Assembly (NCBI RefSeq): GCF_017948455.1
Contig: NZ_JAFFSU010000024.1
Coordinates: 1-64,000 of the forward strand
Length of the DNA stretch: 64,000 nt
Reading direction: 5' to 3'
Origin: Streptomyces sp. GESEQ-4
Lineage (GTDB): Bacteria; Actinomycetota; Actinomycetes; Streptomycetales; Streptomycetaceae
Shown: positions 50,343 to 58,631 of the stretch, in pieces
How positions within the stretch are numbered: position 1 is the stretch's first letter
Layout of the letters: each line of letters begins with the position of its first letter
Notes under the pieces: generated by a model
What the model was told of the DNA's origin: nothing
Databases searched by the model: none
Seen by the model: only the letters and a program-made list of their open reading frames with translations
Program-made: the position numbers and the translations under genes

Positions 50343-50951
50343 CTAGCGGCGCCAGCTCCACGCGCCGGACTTGCTGCCCGAGAACCAGTGCGTGAAGTCG
50401 TGCTCGTAGACCGTCACAGCGCCCCAGGGCGTGGCGACACCGGCCCCGATAGTGTTCTTCGCCCGGAACTTGTGGGTCCCCGTGGAGGCGTAGTAGCGCG
50501 AGATGCCGGAGTTCTTGGCGACGTTCGGGAAGATGTATCCCTTCGACTGCCAGCCCTTCGACGAGGTGATCTTGCTCCCGTTGTGACCGAAGTACACGGT
50601 GTCGCGCGTCCACATCAGCGCGCTGCCGCGCTTGTACGACGCGTTCTTGTACCTGGTCGCGTACGAGGGGGCCGCTACGTCGTCCGTCCCGTCCGAAGCA
50701 TCCGGAATACCGGTTTCCTCGGTGTCGATTCCGGCCGCGGCAGCCTCCTCGGCCGTCATGTCGAAGCCTTCCGCCACCGGCTCGTCGGTCAGCGCCGACA
50801 GTTGGTCGGCGGACAGGTCGGCGGGGTCGACCGGCACACCCTCCTCGCTCACCGCGATGGGCTCCTCGTCGGCGATCGCGAGTGCCGCGGGCGACATGAC
50901 GGCCACGATCACGCCGCAGGACACGGCCATGGTCTTGAAGTGCTTGCGCAC
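50343..50951 (-). CDS. Secreted protein of unknown family with acidic pro-region
   Basis: A 202-residue protein. Signal peptide is at about residues 1-27 (VAVMSPAALAIADEE). A strongly acidic segment (about 28-95, DEEPIAVSEEGVPVDPADLS and onward) is followed by a basic, aromatic-rich C-terminal domain (ATRYKNASYKRGSALMWTRD, TVYFGHNGSKITSSKGWQSK and a final WSWRR). The charge switch suggests an inhibitory pro-region and a mature domain of about 105 residues. It does not fit lactococcin-972-type or SSI-type families. GTG 50951 with GGAGA upstream. First gene of a group with the ABC exporter and subtilase. Confidence 0.7.
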   Translation of the reverse strand: MRKHFKTMAVSCGVIVAVMSPAALAIADEEPIAVSEEGVPVDPADLSADQLSALTDEPVAEGFDMTAEEAAAAGIDTEETGIPDASDGTDDVAAPSYATRYKNASYKRGSALMWTRDTVYFGHNGSKITSSKGWQSKGYIFPNVAKNSGISRYYASTGTHKFRAKNTIGAGVATPWGAVTVYEHDFTHWFSGSKSGAWSWRR

Positions 50952-50982
50952 CTGGTCTCCATTCAGCTTTCGCGGTCCCCCC

Positions 50983-51090
50983 GCGACTCCCCTTGAGTCG
51001 CAAAAAATGACCGCTCGTTGACGGAGATCCCCTCAGGTCCGCCGCACAGGCAGGCATGACGGAGGGTCAAACTCCCCCGGATCTCCGTCA
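50983..51090 (-). other. Structured leader upstream of the unknown secreted protein gene
   Basis: On the minus strand, perfect 12-bp arms TGACGGAGATCC and GGATCTCCGTCA (51079-51090 and 51019-51030) enclose a 48-base segment. Nearer the gene, a 7-bp hairpin GCGACTC/GAGTCGC (50983-51001) is preceded by TTTTTT. The fold could be a regulatory leader; no known riboswitch consensus was matched. Confidence 0.5.
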
Positions 51091-51165
51091 GTTGGTCACA
51101 CAATATGCACACTGTGGAGATCTTGAACAGACCTGATCATGCGGCGGATTGGTAACCGCAGGTCA

Positions 51166-51194
51166 GGGCCCAGCCACCAGGAGTGGCTGGGCCC
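51166..51194. terminator. Perfect 12-bp hairpin after the amidase-like gene
   Basis: GGGCCCAGCCAC and GTGGCTGGGCCC with a 5-base loop, beginning 8 bases past the stop of the amidase-like gene (minus strand). Confidence 0.88.
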
Positions 51195-51201
51195 GATCGG
51201 A

Positions 51202-52380
51202 TCAGGTGCGGTAGGCGTAGTACAGGGCGTTCGGGTGCGACGCGATGACGCTCGACACCGACCTGCTGTAGGTGTTGGTGGAGTGATACGTCAGATACGG
51301 CACGCCCCGAACGCGGGACGTGACGATCATGGTGTGGTCCTTCGAGCCGTCCTTGTCGAAGTCGAGCTGGAGCACATCGCCGACGTCCATCTGGTAGACG
51401 TTTGCGAGGCTGGTCGTGCGCTTCGAATTCTGGGCGAACCAGGACCATTCATTGACGCCGATGAACGAGTGCGACTGGATCTCGGCGTTGCCGAACCACT
51501 TGGTGTAGTCGTACACATAGCCCGGGACGTGCTTCCAGCCGCCCGCCTTCAGGGCCTGGCTGACGAAGTTGGTGCAGTCGCCGCCCGCGCCCTGCCCGTT
51601 GAAGTTCGGGTAGGCCGGGTTGTAGTTGGACCAGTACTGCTTCGCGTAGGCGGCCATCGCCGCGTAGTCCAAGCCGCTGGCGGTGAAGTTCTTCGGGTTG
51701 GCCGGGCCGGGATATGCGGTCGATGCCTTGGGCGCCGAGGGTGTGGTGCTGCCTGCCTTCGCGGCCATGGGCCCGACGGCCGGCTTGGCCGTCTGGTTCA
51801 CCCCGAGGTATCCCGCGTCGGTCGCGCGGACTCCGGTCAGCCGCCAGTCGCCCTGCCGGTCGGCGCTGAACGTGAGCTCGTGGTGGGCCTGGAACCCGGT
51901 GGTCCTCGGCTCGCCGCCGCGGGCCTCGTCGTAGGCAAGGGTCGTGGTCTCGGTGACTGCGGCCTTCGCCTTGCGGCCCTTCACGCTCGTGGCGTCCAGG
52001 GTGACGGTCGTGCTGCCCTTGCTGTACGTCTCGCCCAGCTCCGCAAGCCTGTCCCCGCGCTGATCCAGTGCGGCCAGCGCGGCGTCCTCGCTGCGGGCCA
52101 GGCCGGACGACAGCCGTACATCCCCGGAGAAGCCCGCGGTCAGCGGCTCCTCCCGGTGCCCCTGCGCGCCCTCGACCAGGGCGTTCGTACGGTCGGTGAA
52201 GACCGCGTCCGCCAGCCGCTGGAAGGTGGCCCTGGTCCTGGCGTCCACCGTGGGACCGTCGGCGACCGCGGCGCCCGCGCTCCAGCCGGGCAGCAGCGCC
52301 GCTCCGGCGACGACCGAGGTGGCGGCCGCCGCGAGTACGGTGGCGCGGCGCCGCTTACGGCTCAATTTCCTTGACTTCAC
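51202..52380 (-). CDS. Secreted amidase-domain protein (amidase_6 type)
   Basis: A 392-residue protein with a twin-Arg-rich N-terminus and signal peptide (about residues 1-38). A 180-residue middle region is followed by a C-terminal putative amidase domain (YAKQYWSNYNPAYPNFNGQG, AGGDCTNFVSQALKAGGW, then SHSFIGVNEWSWFAQNS and GDVLQLDFDKDGSKDHTMIV). The Cys in GGDCTNF and the His in DHTMIV are the likely catalytic pair. Relatives are found in cell-wall hydrolases, so a peptidoglycan target is plausible. It ends at a strong terminator. Confidence 0.85.
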   Translation of the reverse strand: MKSRKLSRKRRRATVLAAAATSVVAGAALLPGWSAGAAVADGPTVDARTRATFQRLADAVFTDRTNALVEGAQGHREEPLTAGFSGDVRLSSGLARSEDAALAALDQRGDRLAELGETYSKGSTTVTLDATSVKGRKAKAAVTETTTLAYDEARGGEPRTTGFQAHHELTFSADRQGDWRLTGVRATDAGYLGVNQTAKPAVGPMAAKAGSTTPSAPKASTAYPGPANPKNFTASGLDYAAMAAYAKQYWSNYNPAYPNFNGQGAGGDCTNFVSQALKAGGWKHVPGYVYDYTKWFGNAEIQSHSFIGVNEWSWFAQNSKRTTSLANVYQMDVGDVLQLDFDKDGSKDHTMIVTSRVRGVPYLTYHSTNTYSRSVSSVIASHPNALYYAYRT

Positions 52381-52497
52381 TGTCAGTTCCCCTCCACGCC
52401 CGGCGGACGGAGTGCCGGGCAGCAGCGCATCTTTGCATGACTTGTGTGGCTCTTGTGAAGAGGGGTGCGCCTGTAAAGCAAGGGTGTTAGGTGAACA

Positions 52498-53817
52498 TCA
52501 CTGCACGACGGTCGACCAGTCCGGCGCCTGGGCCGGGTCCAGGGTGCGCAGCTGCTTCAGGGTCTCCGGCTTCTGCACGTCGAGCCAGTCCGCCAGTTCG
52601 CGGAAGGACACACAGCGCACGTCCTTCTTCGTGCACACGTTCTTGACCACCTCGTCGACGGCCCGCATGTAGATCCCGCCGTTCCACTGCTCGAAGTGGT
52701 TGCCGACGAACATCGGTGCCCGGCTGCCGTAGTACACGCGGTTGAATCCGTTCATGTACGACTGGACGGTCTCCTGCTGCCACTGGGGGTACATCGCCGG
52801 GTCGCCCTCGGTCTCACCGCCGGACTGGTTGTAGAGGAAGTTGAAGTCCATCGACACACCCTGGTAGTCGCCGCCCTCGTACGGGAGCAACTGCAGCGGG
52901 AAATCCCAGATGCCGTCCTTCTTGGTGGGCCATATCTGGAAGTCGCCGGCGGAGCTCGCGTCATAGCGCCAGCCGTAGCTCTTGGCAGCCTTGATCAGGT
53001 TCTTCTGCCCTTCCAGACAGGGCGCGCGGCCGCCCGTGATCTCGCGCTCGGCGTCGAAGGGCAGGGGAGGCATGTCCTTGTAGCCGGTATTGGTCTTCCA
53101 GTTCTGCAGGAACGAGTAGAACTGGTCGATCTCGCTCTTCCACTCGTCGACGCTCCAGTAGCCGCCACCACGGACACCGCAGAAGTGGCCGTTGAAGTGC
53201 GAGCCGATCTCGTGCCCCTCCTGCCACGCCTTGCCGAGCTGCTCCAGCGTGGTGCCGACGTGCTCGTCGGTGGGGTAGCTGATGTCGGCGGCGCCCACGT
53301 CGTGCTGCGGGGGAGCGTAGAGCTTCGCCTTGTCCTTGGGCAGCAGGTAGATGCCGGTGAGGAAGAACGTCATGTGGGCGTCGTACTTCTCGGCCAGCTC
53401 CCGGTAGTGCGCGAAGAGCTGGTCGTCGCCCGCCAGGGCACCGTCCCAGGAGAAGACGACGAACTGGGGCGGTTTCTCACCCGTTTTGAGAGGCTTAGGC
53501 TTGAATGTCCCCTTCTGGGGCCCGGTGTGCGACGTCGAGCCGTCGCCGAGCACCTCCGTCTTCCCGTCCCACTCGGGCTCCTCGGGCGGCCTGGAGGGTC
53601 CGTCGCCGGCGTCGGAGCCGTCCCGGTCCTCGGCGGACGCGGTCGGCGTGGTGCCGTCCGAGCCGGTCAGGCTCTGGTAGGCCACGGGTATCACCAAGGC
53701 GAAGAGCAGGGCCGCCACCATCAGTGCTCCCACGCGGACGGAAACCTCGGGTCGCCCTGCCCGGTGTCGGGACGCGGGGGCTCTGCGGCGGCGGCCGGTT
53801 GCCGGCTTCGGCTTCAT
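52498..53817 (-). CDS. Membrane-anchored polysaccharide deacetylase-like protein
   Basis: A 439-residue protein with an Arg-rich N-terminus, one membrane anchor at about residues 29-48 (GALMVAALLFALVIPVAYQS) and a Ser/Asp/Pro-rich linker. A NodB-like fold follows: motif 1 is FSWDGA (Asp125, in place of TFDDG) and motif 2 is GSHFNGH (His207, His211). The domain is longer than a standard NodB domain, with insertions between motifs. It probably trims N-acetyl groups from a wall polymer outside the membrane, with Asp-His-His metal ligands. Directly downstream of the PBP gene on the same strand (62-base gap). Confidence 0.85.
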   Translation of the reverse strand: MKPKPATGRRRRAPASRHRAGRPEVSVRVGALMVAALLFALVIPVAYQSLTGSDGTTPTASAEDRDGSDAGDGPSRPPEEPEWDGKTEVLGDGSTSHTGPQKGTFKPKPLKTGEKPPQFVVFSWDGALAGDDQLFAHYRELAEKYDAHMTFFLTGIYLLPKDKAKLYAPPQHDVGAADISYPTDEHVGTTLEQLGKAWQEGHEIGSHFNGHFCGVRGGGYWSVDEWKSEIDQFYSFLQNWKTNTGYKDMPPLPFDAEREITGGRAPCLEGQKNLIKAAKSYGWRYDASSAGDFQIWPTKKDGIWDFPLQLLPYEGGDYQGVSMDFNFLYNQSGGETEGDPAMYPQWQQETVQSYMNGFNRVYYGSRAPMFVGNHFEQWNGGIYMRAVDEVVKNVCTKKDVRCVSFRELADWLDVQKPETLKQLRTLDPAQAPDWSTVVQ

Positions 53818-53879
53818 GTGCGGCTCATTCTGCGAGGGGGTGGCGGTGATGCGGGCCTGCGGGCCGGAGCGCTCGGAGG

Positions 53880-56105
53880 TCAGCCGAGGGGGCTCATGGC
53901 ACCGGACCAGATGCCGTAGGGAACGCTGTCGTCGGCAGTGCCGGCGATGCCCTTCAAGGGCAGTGGTTCGAGGCTCTTGGCGAGGTCGATGCGGTAGACG
54001 ACGACCGCCGTGGAGACGGACTTGTGCGTGCCGACGTACCAGGCGGCGGTGTCCTTCTGCGTCGTCCCGGTCTTCCCGGCCACCTGCGCGGTGGCGGAGG
54101 CGTCGTCGGGGTGGGCGGCGCGGAAGGCGTCCGTGAGCGAGGCGGTCACCTCCTCCGCCACGTCGGCGCCGACCGCCCTGCGCGGGTTCGGCAGGTCCAG
54201 GGGGACTTTGGTGCCGTTGTGGGTGATCCGGCGCACCGAGTACGGCTCGGTGTGCTTGCCGGCCGCGGCGAACGTGGAGTAGCCGCCGGCCATGCGGATG
54301 GCGCTGGGCGTGGAGCTGCCCATCGACAGGGCGGGCACCCGCGCGCCGATGCTGGAGGGCAGCAGGCCCGAGGCCACGGCGGTGGCGCGCACCTTGTCCA
54401 GGCCGGTGTCCATGCCGAGCTGCATGAACGGCGTGTTCACCGACAGCGCCATCGCCCGGTGCAGGGAGATCTGCCCGTAGGACCTGTCCCCGTCGTTGCC
54501 GGCGGCCACCTTGCGGCCACTGCGGTCCCAGTACGGCCCCTCCGGCGTGGTCACCGGCACGTCGTCGTCGCCGTTGTAAAGGGACTCCCCGGTGACCGGG
54601 GTCGCCGCTCCGTCGCGGGTCTTGCGGACACCGTGCTCCAGGCCGGCCGCGTAGACGAACGGTGTGAAGGCCGTACCGGCCGGGACGGTGGTGGCATTGG
54701 ACTCGTTGTAGCCCTGTTTACGGTGGTCGGGGCCGCCGTAGACGGCGACGATCCGGCCGTCGGCGGCCACGGAGGCCGCGCCGTAGTGCGCGGTCTTCGC
54801 GGTCTTCGGGTGGTCCTTCAGCGCTTCCTTGCGCGCCTTGGTGACGGCGTCGGTGAGCTGGTCCTGCCTTTTCTTGTCGAAGGTCGTGTAGATCTGGTAG
54901 CCGCCGAGGTCGAATTCCTTGTCGGAGATCTTCGCGGCCTTCTTGGCGTACTGCGAGGCGAGTTCGACCAGGTAGTCGCTCTGCTCACCGGTGTCGTAGA
55001 GCGGATTGCGCTTCAGCGGCTCGGGGAACTTCTTGTACGTCGCCCGCTCGGCCTTGGAGAGCTTGCCGATGTCGACCATCCGGTCGAGGGTCCAGGACCA
55101 GCGCTCCACGGCCCGGGCCCGGTTGGCGCTGCTCAGGGTCGGGTCGTACAGGCCGGCGCCCTTGAGCAGGGCGGCCAGGAACGCGGCCTCGCCGGCGTCG
55201 AGGTCGCTGACGTCCTTGCCGTAGTAGGCCTGGGCGGCGCGCTGGATGCCGTACGTGCCCCGGCCGAACCAGCTGGTGTTGAGGTAGCTCTCGAGGATCT
55301 GGTCCTTGCTCATCCGGTTGTCGAGCTTGAGGGCCATCATCGCCTCGGTGAGCTTGCGGCTGAGCGTCTGGTCCTGGTTCAGGTAGACGTTCTTGACGTA
55401 CTGCTGGGTGATGGTCGAGCCACCCTGGGTGTCACCCTGGCCGAGGGTGCGGAAGAGGGCACGCGTGATGCCCTTGAAGGAGATACCGGGGTCGCTGTAG
55501 AAGCTCGCGTTCTCCGCGGCGAGGACCGCCCACCGGACGTCCTCGGGGATGCCCTCGAGCGGCATCGCCTGCCGCTGCACCCAGCCGGTACGGGACATGG
55601 GCGTCCCGTCGGCCCAGAAGTACACGTTGTCCTGCTGGGTGGCGTACGAGTTGAGGTTGTCCGGTATGTCGGTGGCCGCGTAGGCGACGGTGAGGAAGAG
55701 GGCGCTGAGGCTCACTCCGGCGAGCGAGGCGCCGAGCCACTGCCGCCAGGAGGGCAGCCATCGGCGCAGGCCGGTGCGTCCGGGGCGGGGGTACTGCGGC
55801 CTCATACGGCGGACGTAGGGCGTGAGGCGAGCGACCAGCGCGGCGAGGACGCTCAGCAGGGGCGCCAGGTGGAGAGCGGCGGTCAGGCGGGAAGGGAGGG
55901 ACGGCCGGGGGGCCTTGCGAGGGTTCCGATTTCTGCGGCGATTCGGTTGATCGACTGCGTCGTGGTCGCGTATTCGGTTCGATGAGTCCACCTGCTGCGG
56001 CACCCGAAGTTGAACGGTCTCGTCCGCCTTGAATGAGCTTGGCACCGCCAACTGCATGGTGACGTCCCGCTCTTGAGGCTCCTCCCCCTGCCCCATCAGC
56101 ACCAC
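53880..56105 (-). CDS. Class A penicillin-binding protein with degenerate SxxK motif
   Basis: A 741-residue bifunctional-type PBP. A 120-residue cytoplasmic Arg/Pro-rich tail leads to one transmembrane helix (about 125-145). The glycosyltransferase domain keeps Glu198 (LAAENASFYSDPG) and QGGSTITQQYVKN (227-239). The transpeptidase domain keeps SVN (555-557) and KTG (678-680), but at the SxxK position reads T478-A-F-T481 (AGTAFTPF), so both the nucleophilic Ser and the general-base Lys are missing. Codons ACG and ACA were checked directly. The enzyme can probably still polymerise glycan but should neither crosslink nor be acylated by beta-lactams in the normal way. Start 56105. Confidence 0.93.
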   Translation of the reverse strand: MVLMGQGEEPQERDVTMQLAVPSSFKADETVQLRVPQQVDSSNRIRDHDAVDQPNRRRNRNPRKAPRPSLPSRLTAALHLAPLLSVLAALVARLTPYVRRMRPQYPRPGRTGLRRWLPSWRQWLGASLAGVSLSALFLTVAYAATDIPDNLNSYATQQDNVYFWADGTPMSRTGWVQRQAMPLEGIPEDVRWAVLAAENASFYSDPGISFKGITRALFRTLGQGDTQGGSTITQQYVKNVYLNQDQTLSRKLTEAMMALKLDNRMSKDQILESYLNTSWFGRGTYGIQRAAQAYYGKDVSDLDAGEAAFLAALLKGAGLYDPTLSSANRARAVERWSWTLDRMVDIGKLSKAERATYKKFPEPLKRNPLYDTGEQSDYLVELASQYAKKAAKISDKEFDLGGYQIYTTFDKKRQDQLTDAVTKARKEALKDHPKTAKTAHYGAASVAADGRIVAVYGGPDHRKQGYNESNATTVPAGTAFTPFVYAAGLEHGVRKTRDGAATPVTGESLYNGDDDVPVTTPEGPYWDRSGRKVAAGNDGDRSYGQISLHRAMALSVNTPFMQLGMDTGLDKVRATAVASGLLPSSIGARVPALSMGSSTPSAIRMAGGYSTFAAAGKHTEPYSVRRITHNGTKVPLDLPNPRRAVGADVAEEVTASLTDAFRAAHPDDASATAQVAGKTGTTQKDTAAWYVGTHKSVSTAVVVYRIDLAKSLEPLPLKGIAGTADDSVPYGIWSGAMSPLG

Positions 56106-56225
56106 AGCGCCCCCCTTCCCCTTTAGCCGTCTACAATTTACCAGTCGCCTTCACATCCCCTCCACACATGAAGGCCTATATAGCAGGCCATAGTTTCCTA
56201 TATGGGACATATCGGCGACGTCGTG

Positions 56226-57191
56226 TCAATCACACACGTTCGCGGCGGCCGAATCGATAGCCGGAATCCATCCCCCGACGGGCCTCCGCAGCCACCCCTC
56301 CTCCGCGGCGAGCTGAGCCGCGGCCCGTCGAAGTGCGTCGAATCCGGGATGCACCAGCCCCTTTCGCCACACCAAACTGACGAGCGAGAGGGGAACAGGG
56401 TCCACAAGGGGCCGTACCACCGTCGAAGGCATGGCCGGAAAATCCACCACGGCGAGGATCGGGTTACGCATCTTGGCCATGATCCGCTGGAACTCCTCGT
56501 CACCCACCGCAAGCGGAGCGGGCGCGGCGACCTGGATACCGCGCCCCTCGAACAGCCGGCGGGCAAGATCGGTCCACTCCGGTGTCCGTGGATTTCCGGC
56601 GCCCGCGTACACGGTCTCGCCCGCAAGCGCTTCGAGTGGCACTGCCTCATTTCCGGCCAACCGGTGGTCCTCGGGCAGAACGACCGCCATCGGCTCGTAC
56701 CGCACCGGCTGGTGGTCGAGCTGGGCCCGCAGCGCCGGGTCCAGCCCCGCGTACCGCCCGAACGACGCGTCCAGCCGCCCCGCGATCAGCTCCCCCGCCG
56801 CGCCGGTCAGCCCGCTCTCGAAGCGGGCCATCAGCTCCTGCTCGGGGGCGAGTTCCCGCGCCCGGTGCAGCACCCGGCGGCCGGTGACGAGACCCGGCGA
56901 GTTCAGGTCCACCAGCAATGGCCTTGCCTGCCCGAACGCTGACAGCAGCGCCTCCTGTGCCACCAGCACCCGGCGCGCGTACGGCACCAGCCGCTCACCG
57001 TCGGCCGTCAGCGTCACCTGGCGCGTGGTCCGTACGAACAGTTCGGCGCCCAACTCCCGTTCCAGGCGCCGTACATCACGGCTGAGCGCCTGCTGGGCGA
57101 CGTAGAGCCGGGCCGCGGCGCGCGTGAAGTGCAGCTCCTCGGCGACGGTGAGGAAAGCGCGCAGTAAGCGGGGGTCGAGGTGAGCGGGCAT
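56226..57191 (-). CDS. LysR-family transcriptional regulator
   Basis: A 321-residue regulator with an N-terminal winged helix (LLRAFLTVAEELHFTRAAA, LYVAQQALSRDVRRLERELG) and a C-terminal periplasmic-binding-like effector domain. Start ATG 57191. It is divergent from the MFS gene (83-bp gap), the classical arrangement in which LysR activates the neighbouring transporter and represses itself. Confidence 0.93.
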   Translation of the reverse strand: MPAHLDPRLLRAFLTVAEELHFTRAAARLYVAQQALSRDVRRLERELGAELFVRTTRQVTLTADGERLVPYARRVLVAQEALLSAFGQARPLLVDLNSPGLVTGRRVLHRARELAPEQELMARFESGLTGAAGELIAGRLDASFGRYAGLDPALRAQLDHQPVRYEPMAVVLPEDHRLAGNEAVPLEALAGETVYAGAGNPRTPEWTDLARRLFEGRGIQVAAPAPLAVGDEEFQRIMAKMRNPILAVVDFPAMPSTVVRPLVDPVPLSLVSLVWRKGLVHPGFDALRRAAAQLAAEEGWLRRPVGGWIPAIDSAAANVCD

Positions 57192-57274
57192 GACGGGAAC
57201 TTACAACGCAGGTGCGTGAATCGGCCCGCAGAAGGTGTTGGACCCCTTGATCGCATACGGGCGACGGTTGCTCC

Positions 57275-58510
57275 ATGCCCAGCCGCTACCGCCGTTCCAT
57301 GTCCAGCCCCTACCGCCACCTCTTCACCCTCCCCGGCACCCGAGCCTTCACGATCGGGAACATCGTCGCCCGGCTTCCCATGGGCATGTTCAGCGTGAGC
57401 GCGATCCTGATGATCGCCGGTTCGCGTGGCTCGTACGCCCTCGCCGGCGCCGTCACCGCCACCGGCCTCGCGGCGACCGCCGTGACCGCCCCCTGGATCG
57501 CCCGGCTCGTCGACCGGCACGGGCAGGCCCGGGTCGCCGTACCCGCCACCACCCTCGCCGCGCTGGGGAGCCTCGCGCTGCTGCTGTGCGTGCGCCACGA
57601 GGCCCCGGACTGGACCCTGTTCGCCGCGTACGCCGCGACCGCCACCACCCCCAACCTCGGCGGCATGTCCCGCGCCCGCTGGGCCCACCTCCTCAAAGAC
57701 GACACCACCGCCCTGCACACCGCGAACTCCTTCGAACAGGCCGCGGACGAGCTGTGCTTCATGCTGGGCCCGGTCCTCGCGGCCTTCCTCTGCGGCACGT
57801 TCTTCCCGGAGGCGGGCACGCTGACCGGCGCCGTCCTCCTGCTCACCGGCATGCTGCTGTTCACCGCCCAACGCGCCACCGAGCCGCCGGTACAGCGGCG
57901 GAAACCGGCGAAAGCACCCCTCCGCACCCCCGGCATGCCCCCGCTCCTCGTCGCGTGTCTCGCCCTGGGCGCGGTCTTCGGCTCGATGGAGGTCGTGACG
58001 CTCGCGTTCGCGGACGCACAGGGCCACAAGTCGGCGGCGGGCGCGATCCTCGGTCTGCAGGCAGCCGGTTCCTGCGCGGCCGGCCTGCTGTACGGCGCGA
58101 CGAAGCCGACCGGACCGGCGGAGCGCCGTTACCCGTACTGCATAGCCGCCATGACCGCCCTCATGACCCTCCCCCTGCTCGCCGCGGCCCTCACCGGCTC
58201 GCTCCTCGTCCTGGCCGGCGCCCTGCTCGTCGCCGGTATGGCCACGGCTCCGACCATGGTCACCAACATGACCCTGATCCAGCGGCACACCCCGGACGGC
58301 CGCCTCAACGAGGGCATGACGCTCGCGGTGACCGCACTGCTCGGCGGTATCGCGTGCGGCAGCGCGCTGGGCGGCTGGACGACGGAACACCTCTCGGCGA
58401 CGGCCGGCTTCTGGATACCCGTGGCCGCCGCGGCGGCGGCGCTGGTGATCGCGCTCGCCAGAGCACTTCCCGGAACACTCCGCCGAACCAATTCGCGTCC
58501 AGCCCATTGA
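57275..58510 (+). CDS. MFS transporter under LysR control
   Basis: A 411-residue protein with twelve hydrophobic segments. The motif A-like loop reads ARLVDRHGQARVAV, and FEQAADELCFMLGPVLA resembles motif C-type helices of sugar and drug exporters. ATG 57275; ATG 57299 is a shorter alternative. Substrate unknown. It is adjacent to the divergent LysR gene. Confidence 0.87.
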   Translation: MPSRYRRSMSSPYRHLFTLPGTRAFTIGNIVARLPMGMFSVSAILMIAGSRGSYALAGAVTATGLAATAVTAPWIARLVDRHGQARVAVPATTLAALGSLALLLCVRHEAPDWTLFAAYAATATTPNLGGMSRARWAHLLKDDTTALHTANSFEQAADELCFMLGPVLAAFLCGTFFPEAGTLTGAVLLLTGMLLFTAQRATEPPVQRRKPAKAPLRTPGMPPLLVACLALGAVFGSMEVVTLAFADAQGHKSAAGAILGLQAAGSCAAGLLYGATKPTGPAERRYPYCIAAMTALMTLPLLAAALTGSLLVLAGALLVAGMATAPTMVTNMTLIQRHTPDGRLNEGMTLAVTALLGGIACGSALGGWTTEHLSATAGFWIPVAAAAAALVIALARALPGTLRRTNSRPAH

Positions 58511-58539
58511 CGCCCTCACAGCCCCCACATACCTTCGCC

Positions 58540-58578
58540 CGTCGAAGCGCTTCGACGTCCTGCATCGAATCGATTCGA
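58540..58578. promoter_or_regulatory. Paired LacI-type palindromes before the xyloside operon
   Basis: CGTCGAAGCGCTTCGACG (58540-58557) is a perfect 18-bp palindrome, and TCGAATCGATTCGA (58565-58578) a perfect 14-bp palindrome; their centres are 23 bp apart. Both have the central CG step typical of LacI/GalR operators. They end 53 bases before the lipoprotein start. The LacI gene closing the operon is the likely repressor. Confidence 0.75.
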
Positions 58579-58631
58579 CGAACGCGACCCATCCAGATCC
58601 ATCCGGCTCCGACTTCCCTGGAGGCACGGGC

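Noticed and set aside
50343..50951. Lactococcin-972-type bacteriocin
   Set aside because: The mature region lacks the family's characteristic pattern and is longer; only the genetic context is similar.
50983..51090. c-di-AMP ydaO riboswitch
   Set aside because: Structured, but the diagnostic conserved segments I could recall are absent; left as an unnamed leader.
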